Shown in pieces: positions 8,031 to 16,794 of a stretch of 64,000 nt of DNA. This DNA is from CAZCVI01 sp964502145. GTDB lineage: Bacteria; Acidobacteriota; Aminicenantia; UBA2199. The stretch is taken from positions 124,001 through 188,000 of the forward strand of contig CAZCVI010000003.1 of assembly GCA_964502145.1 (NCBI GenBank), given 5' to 3'. The position numbers and the translations under genes were made by a program. The stretch's first letter is position 1; each line of letters starts with the position of its first letter. A model generated the notes under the pieces. That model worked only from the letters and a program-made list of their open reading frames with translations. It ran no database searches and was not told the origin of the DNA.

Positions 8031-9662
8031 ATGGTTGGTCTTCCTGTCATACCGGGTTATACAATCATCAGCCAATTGGCTGAAGGGGGCATGGCCAAAG
8101 TGTTCCTGGGCATTCAAGAAAAACTGGACCGGAAAGTAGCCATCAAAATCCTGGACCCCAGTCTGTTAAGACAACAAGCCTTTGCCACACGCTTTGACAA
8201 AGAAGCGAAAACTGCGGCCAACTTAAGCCACTCCAATATCATCACGATCTACGATACGGGCCAAGCGGGTGACCTATTCTACATGGCAATGGAATACCTG
8301 GAAGAATCATTAAAAGATCGCATGCAGTATTACCCAGACCGCAAAATGCCCCCGGAAGTAGCACTGGATATTGTCAAAGATATGATGACCGCTCTGGACT
8401 ACGCCCATATCAAAGGCATCTATCACCGCGATATCAAACCGGATAACATCATGTTTCGCAGTGATAATACGACGGTACTGGTAGATTTCGGCATTGCCCG
8501 CATCTTTGAATCGAAAGACGAGCTAACAAAAAGCGGCATCATCATGGGCAGTGTGTATTACCTGAGCCCAGAACAATGCCGGGCAGCGAGTGATCTCGAC
8601 GGGAGATGTGATATCTATTCACTGGGCGCGGTTCTTTACGAGATGCTGGCAGGCGAAAAACCTTATAATGGGGATACCCAGATGGCGATTGTTTTAAAAC
8701 ACCTCCAAGACCCGATCCCCCTTCTACCTGAAGAACTGGACCACTTCCAACCGCTGATTGACCAGATGATGGCCAAAGATAAAAATAAACGCATCTCCAG
8801 TCTGCCAGAATTCGAACGGGAACTGGATATTATTATTGCCAGTGGAGTTAAACCGATTTTACCGGTAGAAGAAAAAACAGCGATCATGGAATCACCTCCA
8901 CCACCAACGCCGCTACCACTGCCAGTGACACCGCCAAAAGCACGGGAATTTTCCTTTAAAAAACCACTGGAAAAAGAGTTTACATGGTCATTCAGCGAAT
9001 TGGGGATTAGATTAAAACAGGTTGGCCGCACATGCATCCAATTCTTTAAGAATGCGCCGTCACAATTCTCGGATTTTAATAAAGATGTGAGTGTCATTAA
9101 AAAGGATGTGGCTACGCTGTTATGGAAAAAACCAGCAGCAAGAAAAATATTCCTGGGGGTTCTGGCTGGCATAGTAGTGATCGTACTGGGGATAATCTAT
9201 CTAAATCTGGAACACAAAAAGAGTGAAAAAATCAGGATAGCAAAAACACGGGTGGCTATAATGGCAAAATTAGCCTCCAGGGTTACAGAACAAGGGCAAC
9301 TGGGTTTAATAAAACGGCTATCCCGCACCAGCCAGATCAACGAGGTAGAGTTGCAAAAAATGTTCGTGCAAGCCAACCAATATTTTAATGAGAAGGATTA
9401 TCAAAAATCAAGGGCACTGCTGGATGAATTAAAAACCAAAAAATTCGCCAACTACCAATTGGAAAACCTGGAAAATAAACTACTGGAAGCGGAAGAAATC
9501 CAATTTAATGGCTACCTGGATAATGCCATCAAATTCTTCAAAACTAAAAATTACCGCAAAGCCAAAGAATTCATCCTCAAAGCAAAAGCGTTAAAAATAA
9601 CGGAAGAATTAAAACTCTGGGAAGATAACATCGAAACTCGCCTCAACCCAGGAAACAATTAA
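8031..9662 (+). CDS. Membrane-anchored Ser/Thr protein kinase (Hanks type)
   Basis: 543 residues, with GGAGG before the ATG. The cytoplasmic kinase domain (about 9-285) has the Gly loop LAEGGMAKVFLG, VAIKIL Lys near 41, catalytic HRDIKPDN, DFGIAR and SPEQ in place of APE. A proline-rich juxtamembrane segment follows (PPPPTPLPLPVTPPK). One transmembrane helix (about 372-392, IFLGVLAGIVVIVLGIIYL) precedes a ~150-residue exported, helical, TPR-like tail that could sense an envelope signal. The architecture is PknB-like, with a different sensor and no PASTA repeats. No phosphatase or FHA gene is adjacent. A close paralogue begins at the right edge of the window. Both lie beside an XRE regulator of one family, hinting at a shared module. 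Confidence 0.93.
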   Translation: MVGLPVIPGYTIISQLAEGGMAKVFLGIQEKLDRKVAIKILDPSLLRQQAFATRFDKEAKTAANLSHSNIITIYDTGQAGDLFYMAMEYLEESLKDRMQYYPDRKMPPEVALDIVKDMMTALDYAHIKGIYHRDIKPDNIMFRSDNTTVLVDFGIARIFESKDELTKSGIIMGSVYYLSPEQCRAASDLDGRCDIYSLGAVLYEMLAGEKPYNGDTQMAIVLKHLQDPIPLLPEELDHFQPLIDQMMAKDKNKRISSLPEFERELDIIIASGVKPILPVEEKTAIMESPPPPTPLPLPVTPPKAREFSFKKPLEKEFTWSFSELGIRLKQVGRTCIQFFKNAPSQFSDFNKDVSVIKKDVATLLWKKPAARKIFLGVLAGIVVIVLGIIYLNLEHKKSEKIRIAKTRVAIMAKLASRVTEQGQLGLIKRLSRTSQINEVELQKMFVQANQYFNEKDYQKSRALLDELKTKKFANYQLENLENKLLEAEEIQFNGYLDNAIKFFKTKNYRKAKEFILKAKALKITEELKLWEDNIETRLNPGNN

Positions 9663-9699
9663 GAACAGAGGGAATAAACCCCGATAATGCCTCCGGCGG

Positions 9700-9729
9700 C
9701 CAGAAACCCTTTCGAAAAAGGGTTTCTGG
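9700..9729. repeat. Strong hairpin after kinase 1
   Basis: 13-bp perfect arms CCAGAAACCCTTT and AAAGGGTTTCTGG with a 4-nt loop, 38 bp after the kinase stop. There is no clear T-tract, so it may be a REP-like element or a Rho-dependent/processing signal rather than a classic terminator. Confidence 0.6.
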
Positions 9730-9810
9730 ACTTCCCAAAGCTTTTGTTATGAAAAAGACAGAGCGATGACCACTGTCTAACGCGAAGAATTTGGAATAAA
9801 TGGGAACAAT

Positions 9811-10010
9811 GTTCCCCATCGTAGCATAAAGTCCCTCATCGTAGCATTGTGTTCCTCATCGTAGCATCGTGTTCCTCATCGTAGCATCGTGTTCCTCATC
9901 GTAGCAAAAAGTCTCCCATTCTATAATTATGTCACTTATCAGACTATTCTGTCACTTATCAGACTATCCTGTCACTTATTGGACTAAACGGTCACTTATA
10001 GGACTAAATT
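9811..10010. repeat. Ten-unit 20-bp tandem repeat array, two sub-families
   Basis: Ten contiguous units of exactly 20 bp all begin with GT. Units 1-5 follow GTTCCTCATCGTAGCATCGT, unit 6 is divergent, and units 7-10 follow GTCACTTATCAGACTATNCT. A 20-bp period is not a multiple of three, so it is not coding. The array occupies most of the 500-bp gap between kinase 1 and the XRE gene. There are no spacers, so it is not CRISPR. Confidence 0.93.
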
Positions 10011-10093
10011 TCAAAAATTGGGATAAAATGCTCGCGTGCGGGACAATTAGGTCCCCAAAGTGACATCATGCTACGATTAGGCACATAAAGGTC

Positions 10094-10122
10094 TTGACAG
10101 GACCATTTATTTAAGATATCAT
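10094..10122 (+). promoter_or_regulatory. Promoter of XRE regulator 1
   Basis: TTGACA, 17-nt spacer, TATCAT, 45 bp upstream of the start codon. The upstream DNA (10068-10075, GCTACGAT) resembles an inverted copy of the tandem repeat core ATCGTAGC. Confidence 0.6.
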
Positions 10123-10166
10123 TCATTTTTAAAGCAAATTTTAATCAAAGGAACGGAGTAAATACT

Positions 10167-10574
10167 ATGAACAGAATCGGAATGCGGTTACGAAAAATTA
10201 GGGAAACCCTGAATATGAACCAAAGTGAATTCGCGGTAAAACTGGGACTCAGCCGCAGCGCTCTGGGAAAATACGAACGAGATGAAAGTTTCCCCAGCAA
10301 AAAAGTGCTGCACATCCTGGCAAACCAGTATAATGTTTCGATGGACTATCTGTTGTGTAACCGTGAAACTGTTTTCTATAAAACCAATACCAACTCTCTG
10401 GATGTACAAAAATACAAGATGGATAAAGAAACAGAGGAAATGCTCTTCCTGATGACCCACTCCCTGCTGGTTCACCATTCGGTATTGAGCTTTCTGCAAC
10501 GATTCAAAATCGACAACCACGACGTGATCGAAAAACAATTGACAAATAAAACTGAAATAAAAGGCATGAATTGA
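10167..10574 (+). CDS. XRE-family transcriptional regulator 1
   Basis: 135 residues, with CGGAG before the ATG. Residues 4-60 form a lambda-Cro-type HTH (LRKIRETLNMNQSEFAVKLG then SRSALGKYERDESFPS). A short linker like MDYLLC is followed by a ~50-residue helical tail (EEMLFLMTHSLLVHHSVLSFL). The same two-part layout is found in three other XRE genes here (16.8, 21.2 and 63.0 kb). It may autoregulate; the 20-bp array lies directly upstream. No target is proven. Confidence 0.88.
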   Translation: MNRIGMRLRKIRETLNMNQSEFAVKLGLSRSALGKYERDESFPSKKVLHILANQYNVSMDYLLCNRETVFYKTNTNSLDVQKYKMDKETEEMLFLMTHSLLVHHSVLSFLQRFKIDNHDVIEKQLTNKTEIKGMN

Positions 10575-10608
10575 GTAAGGGCGTAGGACAGATAGGGCGG
10601 ATTAACGG

Positions 10609-10851
10609 CTATTCCTCGGGGAACATGGCATTAAACCCGATGCCCAGGGGATCAATCTTTTCAAAATCAGCGATCACGGACTTCTTGCTTAGCGCTTTTT
10701 CCAAAAAATGGGGACTGTAAATCAACTCATCCCAACTGAAGATATCCCCATTTTCAATTCCAGAAGGCAGAGCTGCTATCAAATCTCGAATCTCTGACAT
10801 CACAAATCCTAAATCTTCCAATGAGTTGTTTTCTTCACGATAAGTTGCCAT
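10609..10851 (-). CDS. Small acidic protein of unknown function
   Basis: 80 residues with a strong AAGGAGG seven bases before the ATG, so expression is credible. It is acidic, predicted mixed alpha, with no signal peptide, membrane segment or recognised motif. It is convergent with XRE regulator 1 (34-bp gap). An anti-sigma or antitoxin-like role cannot be supported. The 225 bp upstream to 11076 show no further feature. Confidence 0.65.
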   Translation of the reverse strand: MATYREENNSLEDLGFVMSEIRDLIAALPSGIENGDIFSWDELIYSPHFLEKALSKKSVIADFEKIDPLGIGFNAMFPEE

Positions 10852-11076
10852 ATATGGCCTCCTTTAATTTGCTGCACCCAAAAAAAAATGATAGAAACAG
10901 TGGTATCCTTGCCATTGTTTTTTGAAAATCTTGCTTTGATGTGGCGTTGAATAACTTGGCTGAGAACCAGCCTTTGAGTTACAGATGATTGAACTTATAT
11001 TCTATCAAAATTTTCAAAAAATGTCAAGAAAAAAACGAAAAACAAGGCATGGATTGAGACGTCGTAAAAAAAAGAC

Positions 11077-11105
11077 TTGCAGTCTACCTCCAAATTATAT
11101 ACAAT
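11077..11105 (+). promoter_or_regulatory. Promoter of the 511-codon unknown gene
   Basis: TTGCAG, 17-nt spacer, TACAAT, about 45 bp before the first possible start codon (11151). Confidence 0.5.
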
Positions 11106-11150
11106 AATCTATTAAGGATATATTCGCTATCCAATAAAAAAATATTACCG

Positions 11151-12686
11151 GTGAAGACTCGGTTTTCCCCGGGCGGTGAACAAGATATGAAATTTAAAAT
11201 GGGCTCTCCAATACCCGAAGAGTTAATCGCCAAGCGCTTCGAAGATGAAGATGGCGAGATTTTTGTGGAACTGCACGGCAAGGAAGATTTTCTATTCCGC
11301 GTGACAGATGGGAACCGGTACTATTATAAAATCGAAAAAATACACATGGTGGGAGAAACATTAACGCTACTGAAAAATTCCCCTATCCAAGACGTTGAAA
11401 CAGTTTCGGCTTCTGAACAACCCACGACTGTCCACCGGGTTTTCCAGATGGAAGACTATTCTCCACAACACCTGGACGAATTCAGTTGGCAACCTGCAAG
11501 CAGTGATACAGAGACGGTAGAACGCCCCAATGCCCTGGATGAAGAACCAGTAGAACACGTGGAATGGCAAGAAGGTCACGTGCTCCCGGACAAGATCAAA
11601 CCGTTATGTAAAAAAAACGAGTACGGTGGTTATACGCTCCGCTATAATAAATTCCTCTACCTGCTAAACAAAAATTACCTGATCGATGTAAAATCGCCGG
11701 ACGCGAACTACAATTACGGCTCGGAAGAAGCTCCGCTGGAGCAGCCGGAAACTCATGCCTATCAGGAGAGGGTCACGATACCAGCGGCCCCTTCGCAGCT
11801 AAAACCGTCTGCACTTGAACTGGAGGTAGGCGATGTGCTCCCGGCGATTTTAAGAAACCAGTGCGAGGACAATCTGGGGCCGGGTGGTGGCCATCGCCTC
11901 ACGCTGGGCGATAACCTCTATACGCTGGATCACCTATACAAAATCACAAAAAAGATGAAGATGAAAATTGCCCAGCCTGCCACAACGCCCCTAACCCTGA
12001 TCTCCCCTACCACCACAAAAATAACAACGCCATTGGCCACCAAACCTCTGACTGTCAAAGAAGTACTGGATATGATGACAAAAACAGTGCAGGACGCCAT
12101 AAAAAAACATGGCATTGAAGCCGCTTATTTTATAGATACGGTACTGACGCAAACGAACCGGGAGATATTGATCCGTGCGATCAACGGCGACCTCTCGCTA
12201 TTAAACGACGATACCCGCGAGGCAGCGAAACATGGGAAAATGATGACGTTGCAAGAAAAGGGTTTTGACCTGCTAAAAGCAATCTTCATCCATGAACTCT
12301 ATATCAAATCCACACTTTCGGGCCGAGGGGATAAAATGAAATATTTCCTTTCCGACATGGCAGCAGTAAACCACGATGGCACCATGTTGCCAATTCAGGA
12401 CAATCTTTCGCAGGATAATAAAATACAGTTGTTAAAATTTTTCAAAGATCGGGCAGAGGTTTATGCGGATAAAACAGACATCATTCTCAGGGTTTACCTG
12501 CAACTGCGGAATTCTATTATTCCTCTTTTTAAAGACCACATCACAGAAGGTGACAATATACGTTTTGATGCCTTCCTGATCGCCAAACTCTACGAGCATA
12601 CCACCCGTATGGACCGTGGCGATGGCCTCACCATGATTCGCCTGACACGGGCAATATTAAAATACACCAAAGCACTGGAAAAATAA
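11151..12686 (+). CDS. Unknown protein with three N-terminal beta-type repeats and a helical C-terminus
   Basis: Not recognised. The frame opens at a GTG (11151); an ATG at 11187 (MKFKMGSPIPEEL) is an equally good start, and neither has a strong SD. The first ~270 residues hold three degenerate repeats with the pattern lP..i...c.dn.gGy.L...lYlLd..Y.I (near residues 30, 150 and 230), separated by Pro/Thr-rich linkers. The last ~210 residues are helical and end in a region resembling a helical bundle (FLIAKLYEHTTRMDRGDG). There is no signal peptide or membrane segment, so it is probably cytoplasmic. It has its own promoter and ends 100 bp before dinB. Confidence 0.75.
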   Translation: MKTRFSPGGEQDMKFKMGSPIPEELIAKRFEDEDGEIFVELHGKEDFLFRVTDGNRYYYKIEKIHMVGETLTLLKNSPIQDVETVSASEQPTTVHRVFQMEDYSPQHLDEFSWQPASSDTETVERPNALDEEPVEHVEWQEGHVLPDKIKPLCKKNEYGGYTLRYNKFLYLLNKNYLIDVKSPDANYNYGSEEAPLEQPETHAYQERVTIPAAPSQLKPSALELEVGDVLPAILRNQCEDNLGPGGGHRLTLGDNLYTLDHLYKITKKMKMKIAQPATTPLTLISPTTTKITTPLATKPLTVKEVLDMMTKTVQDAIKKHGIEAAYFIDTVLTQTNREILIRAINGDLSLLNDDTREAAKHGKMMTLQEKGFDLLKAIFIHELYIKSTLSGRGDKMKYFLSDMAAVNHDGTMLPIQDNLSQDNKIQLLKFFKDRAEVYADKTDIILRVYLQLRNSIIPLFKDHITEGDNIRFDAFLIAKLYEHTTRMDRGDGLTMIRLTRAILKYTKALEK

Positions 12687-12725
12687 ATCTGGAGGCATTT
12701 TTTTTTAAATCTTTTTTCCCCCGTA

Positions 12726-12754
12726 TTGACAAAAAGAGAAAATAATACTATATT
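12726..12754 (+). promoter_or_regulatory. Promoter of dinB
   Basis: TTGACA, exact 17-nt spacer, TATATT. It is followed by two CGAAC words 11 bp apart before the start codon; a LexA-type operator is possible but not palindromic here. Confidence 0.7.
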
Positions 12755-12789
12755 ATCTTCGAACATAAAGCGAACAAACCCGAATAAAC

Positions 12790-13863
12790 ATGAATGAAAA
12801 AAAAGTAGCAGTTCCTGTTCGAAAGATCATCCATGTCGATATGGATGCGTTTTACGCCTCGGTAGAACAACGGGACAACCCCTTGTTAAAGGGCAAACCC
12901 GTGGTCGTGGGTGGTTCCCCCCACAGTCGCGGGGTAGTGTGTACCTGTTCTTATGAGGCCCGTAAATTTGGGATTCATTCGGCTATGCCGTGTAGCACGG
13001 CGTATCGTCTCTGTCCGCAAGCGGAATTCGTTTTCCCCAGATTCGATGCGTATAAAAAAGTTTCGGATCAAATCCGCGCTATATTCCACGAGTATACGGA
13101 CCTGGTGGAGCCACTCTCGCTGGATGAAGCGTATCTGGATGTCACTGAAAATAAAAAAAACATGCCAATAGCCACGGACATCGCCCGCGAAATCCTGCGG
13201 GAAATCAATAAGCGCACTGGTTTGACTGCCTCAGCAGGGGTCTCTTATAACAAATTCCTGGCCAAGGTAGCCTCGGATATCCATAAACCGAACGGTTTGA
13301 CTGTGGTCACACCCAAAATGGCACCGCAGTTTATTGATGCCTTGCGTATCGGGAAATTTTACGGGGTGGGCAAAGTCACGGAAAAAAAAATGCTCTCCCT
13401 GGGTATCCATACGGGGGCGGATCTAAAAAAGTGGGATCAAGAACTACTGGTCAAACACTTCGGTAAAGCTGGCCTTTATTATTACGAAATCGCCCACGGT
13501 GATGACCAACGCCCGGTAAACCCGCACCGTATCCGCAAATCATTGGGCCAAGAACAAACACTGAACACGGACACGGACAACAAAGAAGAGATGCTGGACA
13601 TCCTGGAAAAAATGGCGCAAAGCTTGGAAGAGTATTACAAAAAACGTCACCTCACGGGCCGCACAGTCACGCTTAAAATCAAATATTTCAATTTTAAAAG
13701 CATTACCCGTAGCATGTCACTACCAGAACCAGTCTGCGATGCCTCGGTTATCATGAAATATGTCCGCCTCCTGCTGGACAAAACAGAGGCGGGCAAAATC
13801 AAAGTCCGATTGCTGGGCATATCGCTGTCCAACTTGAATAATAACACGGAGATCAGCGACTAA
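12790..13863 (+). CDS. dinB: DNA polymerase IV, Y-family translesion polymerase
   Basis: 357 residues, the usual Pol IV length. Palm motifs are IIHVDMDAFYASVEQRDNP with metal ligand Asp and DAFYA, SYEARKFGIHSAMP, and LSLDEAYLDV with the catalytic DE. A helix-hairpin-helix region (IGKFYGVGKVTEKKM) and a little-finger domain follow. It extends primers past lesions with low fidelity in the cytoplasm. A C-terminal clamp-binding peptide is not obvious. It has its own promoter and is single in this window. Confidence 0.95.
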   Translation: MNEKKVAVPVRKIIHVDMDAFYASVEQRDNPLLKGKPVVVGGSPHSRGVVCTCSYEARKFGIHSAMPCSTAYRLCPQAEFVFPRFDAYKKVSDQIRAIFHEYTDLVEPLSLDEAYLDVTENKKNMPIATDIAREILREINKRTGLTASAGVSYNKFLAKVASDIHKPNGLTVVTPKMAPQFIDALRIGKFYGVGKVTEKKMLSLGIHTGADLKKWDQELLVKHFGKAGLYYYEIAHGDDQRPVNPHRIRKSLGQEQTLNTDTDNKEEMLDILEKMAQSLEEYYKKRHLTGRTVTLKIKYFNFKSITRSMSLPEPVCDASVIMKYVRLLLDKTEAGKIKVRLLGISLSNLNNNTEISD

Positions 13864-13922
13864 ACCTGAATTTGTTAGCAATTCGTTGAGAGTTAGGTAA
13901 AAGCAAGTGGGAGTTATGACCT

Positions 13923-14098
13923 GGATTCACCGCCAAATTTCTGAAAAAACTGGACTATCTGGACATACTGGACATTCTGGACTTACTGGACTTCACAAAA
14001 CCGTTGATTTTTCCAGCTTGTCCAGTAAGTCCAGTATGTCCAGATAGTCCAGCCTGCCACGGTTATCCGTGGCTCTTTTTAAAACTTGGCGGTGGATT
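13923..14098. repeat. Palindromic element 1, built from 9-bp CTGGACnnn repeats
   Basis: Outer inverted arms GGATTCACCGCCAA (13923-13936) and TTGGCGGTGGATT (14086-14098) flank a left block of 9-bp CTGGACNNN repeats (13950-13991) and a right block of the complementary GTCCAGNNN repeats (14013-14052), which can fold into one long hairpin. A nested GCCACGGTTATCCGTGGC hairpin lies in the right flank. The preceding 13886-13915 segment matches, inverted, the flank of element 3. It lies between convergent dinB and a membrane protein gene. Confidence 0.85.
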
Positions 14099-14135
14099 TC
14101 GGTAACTCGCCATGCTTGCTTTCCCCAAGCATTTA

Positions 14136-15227
14136 TTATGCTACTTCAGGGGCAGGCGGATTATTTACCACCACGGTTTGCACGCTGGAATCGGAGATAT
14201 TCGAATCTCCGCCTTGCAGCTTCTTGCGCATATCAAACAACTGCCGCAAGGCATCAAACCAAAACGGCGCACCCATCGAAATAGCCAGTAAACTGATCAA
14301 TAAACCCAAGAGCTTCCAAATCCAACCCCACACATCAATTCGCCATTCACTAATATTCAGACCGGGAATATAAAACTCCGGTTTAGCACGCGGATCCGTG
14401 ACATCACTATCCTTACTATTACTTTTCACCCATCCTAACGGTAACCCGGACGACGTGAGTTGTGCTTTTAAGGCTTTTAGTTCCTGTGTATTTGTAATCG
14501 GGTCCTGTTTTGCCAAAACCTCCGCCGTGGTATAGGTAGCCGCTCTTAATTGGGGATCCTGTGACAACGTCCGCACGATCATGAAAGTATCCACATTAAA
14601 CGCGAAAACAAAAATCATCGTCAATACAAAAATCAATTGCTTGGTTTTTTTCCGGTACCAGAGCGTTAGTTTTTGCATCGAGTTATCAAACCATTTCTCC
14701 ACTTGACTCTGCGCCAGTGCCACTTTCTTTAAAAACTCTTCTCCTGAAATGGCGACTTGAGTCGACAGTTCAGTCAACAGATCAGTCAGCACTTTTTTAA
14801 CCGCAGGATTTTCAATCTTAGCAATGCTCCCCATAATTTTATCGTACTCTTCTTTCCCAGCTTTAACAATGCCTTTTTCCGACACGTCCTTTAAAATAGA
14901 ATCTAAAAAAGCCTTGGCAAACGACGGTGTGGGAATATCAATCGGTTTTGGGCCTTTATTTACCGTTGACTTGCTGGTTTCCACCGGATCAGTCATTGTT
15001 TTTTTGAATATCCCGGCTTGCGAACTCTTTTCTACCATTGGATGGGAATAAATCGCCTCTACCAATGCAGGGTTGCCCACCATGCGGTGAATGGCTTCTT
15101 CCAAACTTTTGGAGCGAATATCCAATAGGTGGTGGATCCACTCCTTTAAACCGGAACAAATCAAACTGAACATCAAGTAGACAAATATCAGGCCAATGGC
15201 CACTTCAAGAATCTGCGATCCAAACAT
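14136..15227 (-). CDS. Predicted inner-membrane protein of unknown function
   Basis: 363 residues. The ATG at 15227 has AAGGAGG at ideal spacing (the adjacent GTG is too close). A TM helix at 8-27 (VAIGLIFVYLMFSLICSG) is followed by a ~165-residue helical soluble region, then TM helices near 198-220 (QLIFVLTMIFVFAFNVDTF) and 305-325 (WIWKLLGLLISLLAISMG), ending in GAPFWFDALRQLFDMRKKLQ. The motif pair FNVDTF and GAPFWFD recalls a widespread uncharacterised bacterial membrane family. The tail is Pro/Val rich. It lies downstream of the NUDIX gene on the same strand (32-bp gap) and may be co-transcribed. Confidence 0.8.
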   Translation of the reverse strand: MFGSQILEVAIGLIFVYLMFSLICSGLKEWIHHLLDIRSKSLEEAIHRMVGNPALVEAIYSHPMVEKSSQAGIFKKTMTDPVETSKSTVNKGPKPIDIPTPSFAKAFLDSILKDVSEKGIVKAGKEEYDKIMGSIAKIENPAVKKVLTDLLTELSTQVAISGEEFLKKVALAQSQVEKWFDNSMQKLTLWYRKKTKQLIFVLTMIFVFAFNVDTFMIVRTLSQDPQLRAATYTTAEVLAKQDPITNTQELKALKAQLTSSGLPLGWVKSNSKDSDVTDPRAKPEFYIPGLNISEWRIDVWGWIWKLLGLLISLLAISMGAPFWFDALRQLFDMRKKLQGGDSNISDSSVQTVVVNNPPAPEVA

Positions 15228-15259
15228 CACATACCTCCTTCCATTTTAATTTTTTAATG

Positions 15260-15841
15260 TTATCTTCTTACCGTTATTTTATTTTTTAACCACATCAGGG
15301 CGATGATCGTTTTAGCATCGTGAAAGTCGCCGGCTTCAAGCGCATTCCATAACTTCGGTAGCGTATACTCGATTAACCGTATATCTTCATGCTCCAATTC
15401 CAGCCCACCCCCGTTAGTGATGCGGTCTGCATTGGTCACTTCTGTATAAAAAAGAAAAATGCGTTCCGATGAGCCACCCGGGGAAGTGTAAAAAGTGTCA
15501 ATGGGAGTCAAGCAGTCCACCCGATACCCCACTTCCTCCAGAACTTCACGGCGCACAGTCTCCTCGGGAGACTCGCCTTTTTTCACCATGCCAGCCACCA
15601 CTTCCGTCAACCATCCGCTGTCCGTGCCATAGGTGGGGTATCTGAACTGTTCGATCAGGAAAACCTTCTCGGTCTCAGAATTAAAAATAATGACAGCCAC
15701 CGCATCACCACGCTCGAAACTCAAGCGCCGCACGGGTGGACTCATTTGACCGTTATATTTTTCAAAAGAGACCTCTGCTTCCTCGATCTTAAAAAAATCC
15801 TCGTACACGAAACGCTTTTTGTGAACCACAACTTTTCCCAT
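15260..15841 (-). CDS. NUDIX hydrolase, ADP-ribose pyrophosphatase type
   Basis: 193 residues. The NUDIX box GMVKKGESPEETVRREVLEE (near 95-117) carries the metal-binding REVLEE core. The downstream YTSPGGSSERIFLFY loop is typical of ADP-ribose pyrophosphatases that cleave ADP-ribose or nucleotide sugars to AMP plus sugar phosphate. AAGGAG lies 12 bases before the ATG. It probably has a housecleaning role; the substrate is inferred from the family only. Confidence 0.9.
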   Translation of the reverse strand: MGKVVVHKKRFVYEDFFKIEEAEVSFEKYNGQMSPPVRRLSFERGDAVAVIIFNSETEKVFLIEQFRYPTYGTDSGWLTEVVAGMVKKGESPEETVRREVLEEVGYRVDCLTPIDTFYTSPGGSSERIFLFYTEVTNADRITNGGGLELEHEDIRLIEYTLPKLWNALEAGDFHDAKTIIALMWLKNKITVRR

Positions 15842-16039
15842 TTGCTAGCGATGCTCCTTCTCTTGTTATCATGTTCTCATGTTCTCTTCAACAAACCTGT
15901 TCACTCGCCTACCGCAACCAAACGTTTCGCCGTAAACAGGTATAGGAATATGATATAGGATTATAGAAAATTTTTCAAGTGAAACAGAGGTTTGAAAAAA
16001 AAAGTGGAAAAAAGGGAGGGTAAAAAAAGGGGGGGGTAA

Positions 16040-16106
16040 GCACACCCGCCAAGCACCAATCTTCATTTAATGAAGATCAATGTTGCCCCTAAATTGGCGG
16101 GTGTGC
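16040..16106 (-). repeat. 67-bp inverted-repeat element, possible large terminator
   Basis: Outer arms GCACACCCGCCAA and TTGGCGGGTGTGC are perfect 13-mers. A second perfect palindrome ATCTTCATT-T-AATGAAGAT is nested inside. On the minus strand the structure is followed by TTACC, a C8 run and T7, so it could terminate the upstream gene at 16162-16530. The rest of 15842-16161 holds no gene. Confidence 0.7.
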
Positions 16107-16161
16107 AGTACCATATACATTAACCATATACTAAGGAAGTCAACCCCATTCTTATGTATTG

Positions 16162-16530
16162 TTAATTAAACCGCCTTTTATTGACGGTTGCTTTTTTAAT
16201 AACATAAGAACGTTCATGTTCATGCAAACTTGCCGTATCGGGATTATAGAAATCACTCCAGCAGGGTTTTACCCCTTGTTTCCATAACCGATCGCAGCAA
16301 AATCTATAAAAGGCAATCTTACTGCCCTTGACAGTCTCATACATCTCGTCCACCAATAAGCGCCCGTTATGCATTACCACCAAACGATAATAGGCACCGT
16401 TCTTGATGATAAAAGCAGAACCTAAAAAAAAGTAAATGGCATTGGTTAACACGGATACTCTCCGTTCATCATCGGCTTTTAAGGGAAAATAACAAGCCTC
16501 CGGTAGCACAAAAGCCAACTGTTTATCCAT
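16162..16530 (-). CDS. Small protein of unknown function with regulated promoter
   Basis: 122 residues from the ATG at 16530, which has AGGAGG at eight bases; the longer frame to 16575 lacks this. It has no signal peptide, and a short hydrophobic stretch (VLTNAIYFFLGSAFII). Four Cys are scattered through the C-terminal half. The product is unrecognised. Its promoter carries a perfect palindrome and the divergent gene encodes an XRE regulator, so regulation by that protein is likely. Confidence 0.65.
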   Translation of the reverse strand: MDKQLAFVLPEACYFPLKADDERRVSVLTNAIYFFLGSAFIIKNGAYYRLVVMHNGRLLVDEMYETVKGSKIAFYRFCCDRLWKQGVKPCWSDFYNPDTASLHEHERSYVIKKATVNKRRFN

Positions 16531-16617
16531 GTATTGCCTCCTCGTTTTTACTTTTTTCAGCTCATATACACACAACGCTCTAGTTTCCGATATTGCATAT
16601 TCGTCTATTAAAATCCT

Positions 16618-16647
16618 ATTATAAATGACAATATGTTATATTGTCAA
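16618..16647 (-). promoter_or_regulatory. Promoter with overlapping 21-bp palindromic operator
   Basis: On the minus strand TTGACA (16647-16642), an 18-nt spacer and TATAAT (16623-16618) drive the 122-residue gene. The perfect palindrome TGACAATAT-GTT-ATATTGTCA (16626-16646) covers the -35 and spacer, where a bound repressor would block polymerase. The divergent XRE gene starting at 16795 is the obvious candidate ligand. Confidence 0.7.
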
Positions 16648-16794
16648 CCCCTAAATCGAAAAAAAAGAAAAAAAAAGCATGGGCTGATTCGAACGCCCTG
16701 GTGGGTGCCTTTTTTGTTTTGCTCTGGCGGTTGAAATCGTCGCGGTTTTGGTATAGAATAACGGATACAATAAGTAAACGAGGAACATAGAACA

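Noticed and set aside
8663..9172. 169-codon minus-strand frame
   Set aside because: Antisense to the Ser/Thr kinase, with no SD.
9811..10010. CRISPR array
   Set aside because: Units are directly contiguous with no spacers, and no cas gene is present; the same holds for the 21-bp array at 56.2 kb.
12749..12789. LexA/SOS box before dinB
   Set aside because: Two CGAAC words are direct, not inverted, repeats; no palindromic operator matches a known LexA box.
16040..16106. Integron attC site
   Set aside because: Lacks the RYYYAAC/GTTRRRY core sites, and there is no integrase gene.
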